5,154 bases of DNA from Planctomycetaceae bacterium (GCA_947479075.1 CANJZR010000309.1:1-5154), one strand, 5' to 3'. Positions 1-5,154 are shown, numbered from the stretch's first letter. The notes: generated from the sequence alone by a model not told the origin. Made by a program: numbers and translations.

Positions 1-24
1 GGGCTCGGAATTAGAGCTCCGTCC

Positions 25-48
25 CGAAACGCTTTCCAGCGAATTTCG
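25..48 (+). other. Potential RNA hairpin
   Basis: CGAAACGCT (25-33) pairs with AGCG (38-41) plus TTTCG (44-48). This gives a 9-bp stem with a TTCC loop (34-37) and a two-base AA bulge (42-43). No T-run follows, so it is not a typical intrinsic terminator. It lies 8 bases before the larger nested hairpin at 57-127. Its function is unknown: the two may form one structured RNA, or the match may be chance. Confidence 0.35.
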
Positions 49-56
49 AGTGACAT

Positions 57-127
57 CAGGGGGAGCCTCTCCGGACCACTGCGGGTGAGTGGAATCGCTC
101 GCTTGACGCAGTGAAAGAAGCCCCCTG
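57..127 (+). other. Nested three-tier inverted repeat, possible structured RNA
   Basis: Three complementary pairs are nested. CAGGGGG (57-63) pairs with CCCCCTG (121-127). CACTGCG (77-83) pairs with CGCAGTG (107-113). GTGAG (85-89) pairs with CTCGC (98-102), with one G-U, around an 8-base loop. Internal loops of 13+7 and 1+4 bases separate the stems. Two perfect 7-bp stems in correct nesting within 71 bases are suggestive of a folded RNA or a cis-regulatory element. There is no T-tract after the outer stem, and I recognise no known RNA family. The strand is not determined, because inverted repeats read on both. Confidence 0.4.
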
Positions 128-302
128 CCCACGGCATTTGAGCTCGATGGCCCCTGGAAACCTCGCCGCCAATGCACTTCCCACATGCTCTGTGGTTCCC
201 GTTCTCGACGTTTCCGGAACAGTGATGCATCTTCATCGCCCTGCGGCAGTGAAGCATCGAGCCAGTTTGTCCCAACTTCCCGGTCACCGTCTTCGTGACG
301 GA

Positions 303-362
303 TTGAGCGGACGGTTCTGACATCAGTACCATGGAAATTTCACAATCGCACTATGTATAAAT
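303..362 (+). promoter_or_regulatory. Weak candidate promoter region for the 490-3266 operon
   Basis: Several poor sigma-70-like pairs overlap here. TTGAGC (303-308) is followed 18 bases later by TACCAT (327-332). CTGACA (317-322) is followed 18 bases later by CACAAT (341-346). An A/T-rich TATGTATAAAT lies at 352-362 without a good -35. None matches the consensus well. The position, 130-190 bases before the first start codon and in the most A/T-rich stretch of the upstream region, is the main argument. Alternative-sigma promoters cannot be excluded. Confidence 0.25.
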
Positions 363-373
363 CCATGATCTGG

Positions 374-389
374 CTGCTGACTCCAGCAG
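374..389 (+). other. Small hairpin in the presumed leader
   Basis: CTGCTG (374-379) and CAGCAG (384-389) form a perfect 6-bp stem with an ACTC loop. A perfect 8-base palindrome, GTTCGAAC, overlaps its last flank at 390-397. The hairpin sits about 100 bases before the start codon at 490, so it would be in the 5' leader if the promoter is near 303-362. No T-run follows. It could be a minor mRNA-stabilising element or chance. Confidence 0.25.
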
Positions 390-480
390 GTTCGAACTCG
401 AAGATGCTCGCCACTCATTGGCCCCACACCTCCCATCTCAGGCGACGAACTGTCTGCCCGATTACTTTCCCGCTCTTGAT

Positions 481-484
481 GAGG
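481..484 (+). promoter_or_regulatory. Shine-Dalgarno site deciding the start at 490
   Basis: GAGG (481-484, in the context TGAGG) lies 5 bases before ATG 490. This supports ATG 490 over the upstream in-frame TTG at 418, which has no SD and would put 24 unlikely residues ahead of a clear signal peptide. Confidence 0.75.
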
Positions 485-489
485 TTCTC

Positions 490-1404
490 ATGAAACGGTC
501 GACGATTTACTCTCTGGCCATCGCAGCTCTGGCGATGCTGATGCCCGTCTGGGGTCAGGCGGACGAAGCTGCGATCCAGCAATCACTCCGCGAATACGCC
601 GAGGCTTACAACAAGCACGATGCCGCCGCAGCGGGAGCCTTCTGGGCCGAGAACGCGACGCACATCGACCGGGTCACGGGCGAACGCACAGAAGGACGAG
701 CCGCGATTCAGGCGGACCTCGCCGCTTATTTCGAGTCCAACCCCGATGCCAAACTCAGTGCTGAGATCGATTCGATCCGGAATATCACCGACCAGGTCGC
801 AGTCGTCGAGGGCCGCTCGTTTGTGAATGTCGAGGGAGCGGAGCCAGAGATCTCGAACTTCTCTGTCATCGTGTCGAAGTCGGGTGACAAGTGGCAACTG
901 AACACTGCCGAAGAGTTGCCCGCCTCACCGGTATCGCCCTCCAATCTCAAGGAGCTGGAGTGGCTCGTCGGCAAGTGGGTCGACAACACCCCAGAGGAAC
1001 GGATCGAAACCGATTTCCGCTGGTCGAACTCCGGGAATTTCCTGCTGCGGTCCTTTACTCGACACAGCAAGGAAGGTTCAGAGTCGCTCGGCACACAGAT
1101 CATTGGCTGGGATCCCCGCGGCCAGCAGATTCGCTCGTGGACGTTCCATTCCGATGGAGCATTCGGCGAGGCGACCTGGTCCCAGAACGGCGACGCCTGG
1201 ATGACCAACACGACCAATACGCTCGCCGACGGACGGACCGCGACGGGGACCTATATCATGACCCCCGTCGACGAGAAGACCATGACAGTCCAGCTGATCG
1301 CACACACGATCGATGGAACCCCTCAGCCGACTAATGAACCCGTGACGCTCGTGCGTGAATCGGCCGAGGCCGAGCCCCAGACTCCCGAACCCACCAGCAA
1401 GTAA
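490..1404 (+). CDS. Exported SnoaL-like / DUF1579-like two-domain protein
   Basis: A 304-residue protein. Residues 1-24 form a signal peptide: basic MKR, a hydrophobic core (IYSLAIAALAMLMPVW), and likely cleavage after GQA-24. Residues about 26-140 look like the SnoaL-like/NTF2 fold labelled 'SgcJ/EcaC family' (TIGR02246 type). Typical elements are the opening helix with YAEAYNKHDA, FWAENATHID, and the closing FSVIVSKSGDKWQLN. Residues about 153-290 resemble DUF1579/lipocalin-like barrels, starting ELEWLVGKWVD and containing IIGWDPRGQQIRSWTF. The tail (291-304) is rich in Pro, Glu and Thr. The fold family includes both enzymes and ligand-binding proteins. No catalytic residues can be assigned, so 'oxidoreductase' would be over-annotation. 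A periplasmic or surface binding role is inference. It is the first gene of an operon: its TAA stop lies 17 bases before the next start. Domain calls are by eye. Confidence 0.88.
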   Translation: MKRSTIYSLAIAALAMLMPVWGQADEAAIQQSLREYAEAYNKHDAAAAGAFWAENATHIDRVTGERTEGRAAIQADLAAYFESNPDAKLSAEIDSIRNITDQVAVVEGRSFVNVEGAEPEISNFSVIVSKSGDKWQLNTAEELPASPVSPSNLKELEWLVGKWVDNTPEERIETDFRWSNSGNFLLRSFTRHSKEGSESLGTQIIGWDPRGQQIRSWTFHSDGAFGEATWSQNGDAWMTNTTNTLADGRTATGTYIMTPVDEKTMTVQLIAHTIDGTPQPTNEPVTLVRESAEAEPQTPEPTSK

Positions 1405-1408
1405 TGAG

Positions 1409-1414
1409 TGAGGA
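1409..1414 (+). promoter_or_regulatory. Shine-Dalgarno site for the surface-protein gene
   Basis: TGAGGA lies 7 bases before ATG 1422 and just 4 bases after the TAA stop (1402-1404) of the preceding gene. It decides the start. The in-frame ATG at 1404, which overlaps that stop codon as TAATG, would put the SD inside the coding region and add MSEDAH before the basic start of the signal peptide. The arrangement suggests translational coupling between the two genes. Confidence 0.7.
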
Positions 1415-1421
1415 CGCACAC

Positions 1422-3266
1422 ATGTTCCGCAAGATTACAACACTGGTGTTAGCAGTCACCGTTTGCTGGGGGACCAGCGAACTCCACGCCCGCGGTCTGG
1501 GTGGTGGGGGAGGTGGAGGCCGTGGAGGAGGCGGTGGTGGTGCTCGCCCGGGTGGCGGCGGAGGTGGCGGAATGTCGCGACCATCCCCGGCCTCTCGTCC
1601 TGCTCCTTCTCGCCCCACACCGGCCGCGCGCCCGTCGCCAGCATCTCGGCCCAGTTCCCCGAACCTCGGCGGCAGCCGCCCCAACTTTCAGTCCCCGCAG
1701 GTCAATCGACCGACCACCCGGCCCGCGACTCCTCCACAAATCTCACGCCCAGGCGGCGGAGGTGGTGGAGCTGGTTTGGGCGGCGGACTCGGCGGTGGTG
1801 GGAATGGCAACGGTATGACGAGGCCCTCGATGCCGAATCGGCCGACCACCTTGCCTGGACAAGTCAATCGCCCGGAGACACGACCTGGTACCTTGCCGGG
1901 GCAAATCAATCGTCCAGAAAATCGCCCTGCCACCTTGCCGGGGCAAGTGAATCGTCCGGAGACACGACCAGGGACGTTGCCGGGGACGCTGCCTGGCAGA
2001 CCCACGACACGTCCGTCTTTGCCCGACCTGGGCGGAACCACGCGGCCCAACCTGCCGGGTGGTGGGACGACTCGTCCGAATCTGCCCGGTGATGGACAGA
2101 ATCGCCCCAATCTGCCGGGCGTCGGTCAGACACGTCCCAACCTCCCCGGTGGCCCCACGACTCGTCCGAACCTGCCGGGAGCAAATACTCGCCCCAATCC
2201 CGGCGATCTCGGCGACTTCCTCGGCATGGATCGCCCGGTCACGACGCTCCCGGGTGTCGTCCGTCCCGGCACTCGTCCGAACCTGCCGAATGTTCCGAAC
2301 CGTCCTGGACCTGGCAACGACCGTCCGGGGATTAACCGCCCGGGCAACAATCGCCCGGATGTCGTAAATCGCCCAATCAATATCAACAACATCAATATCG
2401 GCAACAACACAGTCATCAACAATCGCCCGTCGTGGGTGAACATGGACCGTGGCCGGTACAATCAGATCAACAACAGCTGGCAGGGGCAAATCAATGGCCT
2501 GCACGGTTGGAATACTCGCTACCCGAATCGCGTGGGATACTGGAATGGCTGGGCGAACGGCGTTCGCTTCAACCCGCGCTGGAATTCCAATTTCCACGGC
2601 TGTTTCCGACCAAACTGGTGGGGCGTTCACCCGTATCCCTGGGGCGGTTGGCACTACGGCTGGTGCTTTGGTCGCCACAACTGGAACTACTGGTGGACGG
2701 TGCCGACCTTTGTCGGGGTGACCAACTGGTTCCGCTGGACGGCTCCTCCCGCTGTCTGGGCGCAGCCGGTCTACTACGACTATGGCCAGGGCGGTAACGT
2801 CGTCTACAACGACAACAGCGTGTATATCAATGGTGAGCAGGTCAGCACCGCGGACGAGTTCGCTCAAAGTGCTGCCGATCTGGCCACCGTGCCTCCACCA
2901 CCTGACCCAGCTGTTGCGAAAGAAGAGGACTGGATGTCCCTCGGGACGTTCGCCGTCTCACGCGGTGAGAAGGACCAGGAACCGACCATGATCGCCCAGC
3001 TGGCCGTCAACAAGGACGGCGTGGTCAGCGGAACGTTGTTCGACACCAGCTCTGACAAGTCCCAGACCATCCAGGGTCAGGTCGACAAGTCGACCCAGCG
3101 AGTCGCCGTCCGTGTAGGCGAGAGCGAGGACCTCGTCGTCGAAACCGGTCTCTACAACCTGACGCAGGAAGAGGCTCCGGTCCTCGTCCACTTCGGTACC
3201 CAGAAGGTCGAGAACTGGCTGCTGGTCCGGATGGAGGCTCCCGCCGAGGATGACACCGACCAGTAA
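1422..3266 (+). CDS. Exported Gly/Pro/Asn/Trp-rich repeat protein, planctomycete 'mu-protocadherin-like'
   Basis: A 614-residue protein. Residues 1-23 are a signal peptide (MFRK, hydrophobic core, likely cut after LHA). Two Gly-rich tracts follow (25-50 and 111-131), around a Pro/Ser/Arg-rich segment. Next come three 14-residue repeats (143-184), five decapeptide repeats of the type TTRPNLPGGG (206-255), and looser NRP/RPG repeats to about 320. An Asn-rich stretch (320-334) leads into an aromatic segment with 17 Trp between 338 and 446 and two Cys (394, 415), the only ones in the mature protein. A linker with PPPP (491-494) precedes a domain of ordinary composition at about 503-605, beginning DWMSLGTFAV and ending NWLLVRM. 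No membrane anchor or sorting signal is seen after the signal peptide. Similar proteins in planctomycetes are often annotated 'mu-protocadherin-like', a historical label that does not show cadherin function. An envelope or extracellular-matrix role is inference. Operon partner of the gene at 490, and followed by a terminator. Confidence 0.85.
   Translation: MFRKITTLVLAVTVCWGTSELHARGLGGGGGGGRGGGGGGARPGGGGGGGMSRPSPASRPAPSRPTPAARPSPASRPSSPNLGGSRPNFQSPQVNRPTTRPATPPQISRPGGGGGGAGLGGGLGGGGNGNGMTRPSMPNRPTTLPGQVNRPETRPGTLPGQINRPENRPATLPGQVNRPETRPGTLPGTLPGRPTTRPSLPDLGGTTRPNLPGGGTTRPNLPGDGQNRPNLPGVGQTRPNLPGGPTTRPNLPGANTRPNPGDLGDFLGMDRPVTTLPGVVRPGTRPNLPNVPNRPGPGNDRPGINRPGNNRPDVVNRPININNINIGNNTVINNRPSWVNMDRGRYNQINNSWQGQINGLHGWNTRYPNRVGYWNGWANGVRFNPRWNSNFHGCFRPNWWGVHPYPWGGWHYGWCFGRHNWNYWWTVPTFVGVTNWFRWTAPPAVWAQPVYYDYGQGGNVVYNDNSVYINGEQVSTADEFAQSAADLATVPPPPDPAVAKEEDWMSLGTFAVSRGEKDQEPTMIAQLAVNKDGVVSGTLFDTSSDKSQTIQGQVDKSTQRVAVRVGESEDLVVETGLYNLTQEEAPVLVHFGTQKVENWLLVRMEAPAEDDTDQ
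1494..1571 (+). repeat. Low-complexity Gly-rich coding tract 1
   Basis: Encodes residues 25-50 of the repeat protein, almost all Gly with a few Arg, Ala, Leu and Pro, directly after the signal peptide. The DNA is a GGN run that varies at third positions (GGT, GGG, GGA, GGC). The coding sequence therefore keeps glycine without being an exact nucleotide repeat. Confidence 0.8.
1752..1814 (+). repeat. Low-complexity Gly-rich coding tract 2
   Basis: Encodes residues 111-131: a run of six Gly, then Gly/Leu/Ala, then GNGNG. It separates the Pro/Arg-rich segment from the first tandem peptide array. Codon choice within GGN varies, as in tract 1. Confidence 0.75.
1848..1973 (+). repeat. Tandem repeat, three 42-bp units (14 residues each)
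   Basis: Units encode residues 143-156, 157-170 and 171-184. Units 1 and 3 read TLPGQVNRPETRPG and unit 2 reads TLPGQINRPENRPA. Two further short TLPG copies follow (185-192). The nucleotide copies have diverged, mostly at third positions, so the array is not a very recent duplication. The in-frame unit length means that gain or loss of a copy would preserve the reading frame. Confidence 0.88.
2037..2186 (+). repeat. Tandem repeat, five 30-bp units (10 residues each)
   Basis: Units encode residues 206-215, 216-225, 226-235, 236-245 and 246-255. Each contains the core RPNLPG, with a variable tail (GG, DG, VG, GP, AN) and a variable lead (TT, QN, QT). A degenerate copy, TRPNPGD, follows at 256-262. 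Related RPG/RPN motifs continue to about residue 317 with looser spacing. The regular proline spacing predicts an extended, non-globular rod or linker. Confidence 0.88.
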
Positions 3267-3293
3267 CAGCTGATCCGCGAATTCGTGAAGAAC

Positions 3294-3335
3294 CCGCCAC
3301 CCAGTACTCGCCCGAGTGCTGGGTGGTGGCATTTT
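3294..3335 (+). terminator. Strong intrinsic terminator after the surface-protein gene
   Basis: A 16-bp stem (3294-3309 with 3314-3329) contains two G-U pairs and no mismatches. The core is CCACCCAGTACTC against GAGTGCTGGGTGG, with a GCCC loop. CA and then TTTT (3332-3335) follow. It lies 27 bases after the TAA at 3264-3266 and ends the operon. It also argues against any start for the next gene at GTG 3316, which is inside the stem. Confidence 0.85.
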
Positions 3336-3471
3336 CGGGGTAGTCCAACGTATCGCGTTAGCTGTAAACGCCAATGATGAGGAACTGGCGACATTCTCAC
3401 CACCGCCTTGTGGTATGGGGTTTGCGGTCCATAATGGAAACTCCTCAGGTGGAGTGAAACGAAAGTGTCCG
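3336..3471 (+). promoter_or_regulatory. Leader/promoter region of the kinase fusion gene
   Basis: This lies between the terminator and the chosen start at 3472, so it should contain the promoter, but I see no good -35/-10 pair. ACTCC (3440-3444) and GGAGT (3451-3455) form a 5-bp hairpin with a 6-base loop. The hairpin would sequester the only strong SD-like sequence, AGGTGGAG (3448-3454). A tiny frame, METPQVE, runs from ATG 3434 to TGA 3455-3457, without its own SD. A regulatory role is possible but unproven. Confidence 0.3.
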
Positions 3472-5088
3472 ATGACCCCTCTTCAAGATAAGCTGTATCG
3501 CACGATGCCTCACCCGCCGTTTGAGGCGTTGATCCACGCTCTGTCGCAGAAGTGTGCGTATCCCGTCACAGTGGATCAGATCGATGTGCGACATACGCAC
3601 ATCTCGACGGTCTTTCTGGTCGATGATCTGGTCTACAAGATCAAGAAGCCGGTGCGATTGAGCTTTCTCGATTTCTCGACGGTTGAATTACGGCGGCACT
3701 TCTGCGAGGAAGAAGTCCGGATCAATCGAGCGTGGGCCCCCGATGTGTATCTGGGCGTAGTGCCGGTGACAATGGGAGAGAGCGGCCCGCAATTCGAGGG
3801 AACCGGCCCGGTCATCGACTGGGCCGTCAAGATGCGGCGGATGCCCGACCAAGCGACGCTGCGAGCGCGGCTGCTGCGAGACGAGCTGACCGCGGATGAT
3901 CTGGTCCGGGTCGCCCGGCGAATCGCGTCGATCCAGAACCAGGCCCCACGCTTTCGTGGACCGGAAGCATCCGCAGCAGAGACCAGCTTCCGCCACATGC
4001 TGATGGACAACTGGTCCTTCGCACGCGACCAGCGACCACCGATCATTCCCGAAGAGGTTGTCGATCGCCTCGAACAGCTGTCGCATGAGTGGCTGGATCG
4101 ACTCGATGCGACTCTTCAGAAGCGGGCGCAATCCGACGACATTCGTGAACTGCACGGCGATCTGCGGCTCGACCATGTCTACTTGTTCCCCGACCGGCAG
4201 CCGCCTAGTGATATGTCAATCCTCGATGGGATTGAGTTTGATCCCGCTCTGAGACGCATTGATGTCGTGGCCGATATCGCGTTCCTGATTATGGAGCTGT
4301 CGTTCGTCGGGCGTCGTGACTTGGCGGACGCATTCAGTGACGCCTATTTCACGGCCACCCGTGATCAGTGCGGGCGGGCGTTGCTACCGCTGTTCATGGC
4401 GTATCGTTCCGCAGTGCGGGCGAAGGTAGCTGCGATTCTGTGCGATGAGCCCGAGATCTCAACCTCGGAACGGGAACAGGCCTTGGCCCGCTCGCATGCT
4501 CACTGGTTCTGGGCATTGTCGGAGTTGGAGTTGCCGAGTCGCAGACCCGCTCTCGTTCTGGTGTCGGGTCTCCCGGGGACTGGCAAGTCGACACTTGCCC
4601 GCGAGATGGCGACCTCAGCTGACTTCACAGATATCATCCGGACCGATGTCGTCCGCAAGGAACTGCAAGCAGTCGAGAAATCACTCCCCGCCCCACGCTA
4701 CTCCGCAGCGGGGAAGGAGCAAATATACGATGAGTGCCTGCGCCGTGCCCGCCAGCGTCTGATGTCGGGAGGACGCGTGATCGTCGACGCCACGTTCCAG
4801 CACGAAGAGACCCGCCAGCGATTCATTCAGCTCGCGATTGAGTGCGGCGTGCGTTGCGTGTGGATCGAATGCACCGCCCCGTCAGATGTCGCCCAGCGCC
4901 GCCTCGACGCCCGACACGGTGATGCCTCTGACGCCGACTGGTCGGTCTATCAAATCGTGGCGTCGCAATGGGATCTCCCCACGAAACGGACCAGTCGCTT
5001 CCACGCGACAGTCGACACAGGCGGCATGGCCACCTCGGCACTCTACGACGCCAAGGTGGTACTCCGGCAGTTCGGAATGATTGAGTGA
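3472..5088 (+). CDS. Fused APH-like kinase and P-loop (AAA_33) kinase domain protein
   Basis: A 538-residue cytoplasmic protein with no signal peptide or membrane segment. Residues about 10-340 match aminoglycoside-phosphotransferase-like kinases of the COG2187 type. Visible elements are VYKIKKPV (Lys56 as the likely ATP-contacting lysine), CEEEVRIN (78-85), the catalytic loop HGDLRLDH (228-235, Asp230 as base), LDGIEFD (Asp252 as the likely metal ligand) and AYRSAVRAKV (310-319). Residues about 360-538 are a P-loop kinase of the COG0645/AAA_33 type: Walker A GLPGTGKST (366-374), RTDVVRKEL (390-398), a Walker-B-like VIVDATF (436-442) and Arg-rich AQRRLDAR (474-481). The two-domain fusion is a known architecture, often annotated 'bifunctional aminoglycoside phosphotransferase/ATP-binding protein'. 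Its substrate is unknown, and antibiotic resistance should not be assumed. Oddity: the usual Asn of HxDxxxxN is His235. The start is uncertain: ATG 3472 has only a weak GAAAG (3461-3465), and ATG 3505 or GTG 3454 are alternatives. It is transcribed separately from the upstream operon. Confidence 0.88.
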   Translation: MTPLQDKLYRTMPHPPFEALIHALSQKCAYPVTVDQIDVRHTHISTVFLVDDLVYKIKKPVRLSFLDFSTVELRRHFCEEEVRINRAWAPDVYLGVVPVTMGESGPQFEGTGPVIDWAVKMRRMPDQATLRARLLRDELTADDLVRVARRIASIQNQAPRFRGPEASAAETSFRHMLMDNWSFARDQRPPIIPEEVVDRLEQLSHEWLDRLDATLQKRAQSDDIRELHGDLRLDHVYLFPDRQPPSDMSILDGIEFDPALRRIDVVADIAFLIMELSFVGRRDLADAFSDAYFTATRDQCGRALLPLFMAYRSAVRAKVAAILCDEPEISTSEREQALARSHAHWFWALSELELPSRRPALVLVSGLPGTGKSTLAREMATSADFTDIIRTDVVRKELQAVEKSLPAPRYSAAGKEQIYDECLRRARQRLMSGGRVIVDATFQHEETRQRFIQLAIECGVRCVWIECTAPSDVAQRRLDARHGDASDADWSVYQIVASQWDLPTKRTSRFHATVDTGGMATSALYDAKVVLRQFGMIE

Positions 5089-5154
5089 CACGATAGCCCT
5101 CACGCCGGGTGGAGGCGGGCCCACTTGCGATATTTCCTGCTACGATGGAAAACA
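5089..5154. other. Intergenic tail after the kinase gene
   Basis: This holds a weak GC-rich hairpin: GCCC (5096-5099) with GGGC (5117-5120), and GCC (5104-5106) with GGC (5114-5116), with a 4-base bulge. There is no T-run directly after it, so a terminator call would be poor. The remainder is too short to assign a gene, and the window ends here. Confidence 0.4.
5138..5146 (+). promoter_or_regulatory. Possible extended -10 element for a downstream gene
   Basis: TGCTACGAT fits an extended -10 (TGn followed by a 4/6 match to TATAAT). No -35 is found at normal spacing: TTGCGA at 5125-5130 is only 10 bases upstream, which is too close. The gene it would serve lies outside the window. Confidence 0.25.

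Larger units (their letters stand above)
1..489. other. Upstream non-coding region without a supported gene
   Basis: No reading frame here has both a plausible ribosome-binding site and protein-like composition. The longest forward frame (111-320, GTG start) has no SD and starts inside a predicted hairpin stem. The first 130 bases are rich in self-complementary sequence (25-48 and 57-127, listed separately). An A/T-richer patch at about 331-362 could hold a promoter, and the last 130 bases would be the leader of the gene at 490. The end of the previous gene is not visible, so the region could combine an upstream gene's 3' end, a small RNA and a promoter. Confidence 0.6.

Noticed and set aside
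284..301. Short inverted repeat CCGTC/GACGG (alternatively GTCAC/GTGAC)
   Set aside because: The stem is only 5 bp in either register and no T-run follows. It is too weak to call a terminator or operator.
111..320. 69-residue forward frame in the upstream region (GTG start)
   Set aside because: It has no SD, starts within a predicted stem, has unremarkable composition and no recognisable motif. It is probably a chance open frame.
386..420. GGTTCGAAC resembling a tRNA T-arm, with CCA a little downstream
   Set aside because: The flanking bases (GCAGG and TCGAA) cannot form the T-stem, and no D-arm, anticodon arm or acceptor stem is found around it.
1463..2092. 209-residue forward frame overlapping the start of the repeat protein in another frame
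   Set aside because: Its composition (runs of Trp and Arg) is what a frame-shifted reading of Gly-rich codons gives. It is a shadow of the real gene.
1848..2186. Tandem repeats considered as a CRISPR-like array
   Set aside because: The repeats are contiguous, in frame, and encode regular peptide units. There are no unique spacers of constant length.
1743..2867. 374-residue open frame on the minus strand opposite the repeat protein
   Set aside because: It mirrors the repeated, biased codons of the forward gene. The forward frame has a signal peptide, SD and coherent modules, while the reverse frame shows no SD or domain logic.
3369..3390. CGCCA/TGGCG inverted repeat in the kinase leader
   Set aside because: A 5-bp stem with a 12-base loop is well within chance expectation, and nothing else supports it.
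3472..5088. Aminoglycoside resistance gene
   Set aside because: The APH-like fold is shared by many small-molecule kinases. The protein is a fusion with a P-loop kinase, lacks the usual Asn in the catalytic loop, and has no resistance or mobile context.

Overview
The window looks like chromosomal DNA from a planctomycete (order Planctomycetales or a close relative). The base composition is moderately GC-rich and the intergenic regions are long. Both exported proteins are of kinds I associate with that phylum: a SnoaL/DUF1579-type secreted protein and a Gly/Pro/Asn/Trp-rich surface protein of the sort often annotated as 'mu-protocadherin-like'. This assignment is inferred from protein style. 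There is no rRNA or other marker gene.

Layout: (1) Positions 1-489 contain no convincing gene. The first 130 bases hold two potential RNA hairpins, one of them a nested three-tier stem. Weak promoter-like elements lie around 303-362, and a small hairpin and a Shine-Dalgarno (SD) sequence precede the first gene. (2) 490-1404 encodes a 304-residue exported protein with a SnoaL-like domain followed by a DUF1579-like beta-barrel domain. (3) 1422-3266 encodes a 614-residue exported low-complexity protein. In order it has a signal peptide, Gly-rich tracts, two tandem peptide-repeat arrays, an Asn-rich stretch, a segment with 17 Trp in 109 residues, and a C-terminal domain of ordinary composition. 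Its SD lies just after the stop codon of gene 2, so the two genes are almost certainly one operon. (4) A strong intrinsic terminator at 3294-3335 closes the operon. (5) 3472-5088 encodes a 538-residue fusion of an aminoglycoside-phosphotransferase-like kinase domain (COG2187 type) and a P-loop kinase domain (COG0645/AAA_33 type). (6) 5089-5154 is intergenic, with a possible extended -10 element for a gene beyond the window.

How the genes relate: the first two products are both exported and probably made together, so they may act at the same site in the envelope or periplasm. No enzymatic role can be read from the second. The kinase fusion is cytoplasmic, separately transcribed and probably unrelated. 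I see no mobile element, CRISPR array, tRNA or rRNA, and no convincing new multi-gene system. The items most worth a second look are the surface-protein operon, the altered catalytic motif in the kinase fusion and the structured upstream region.
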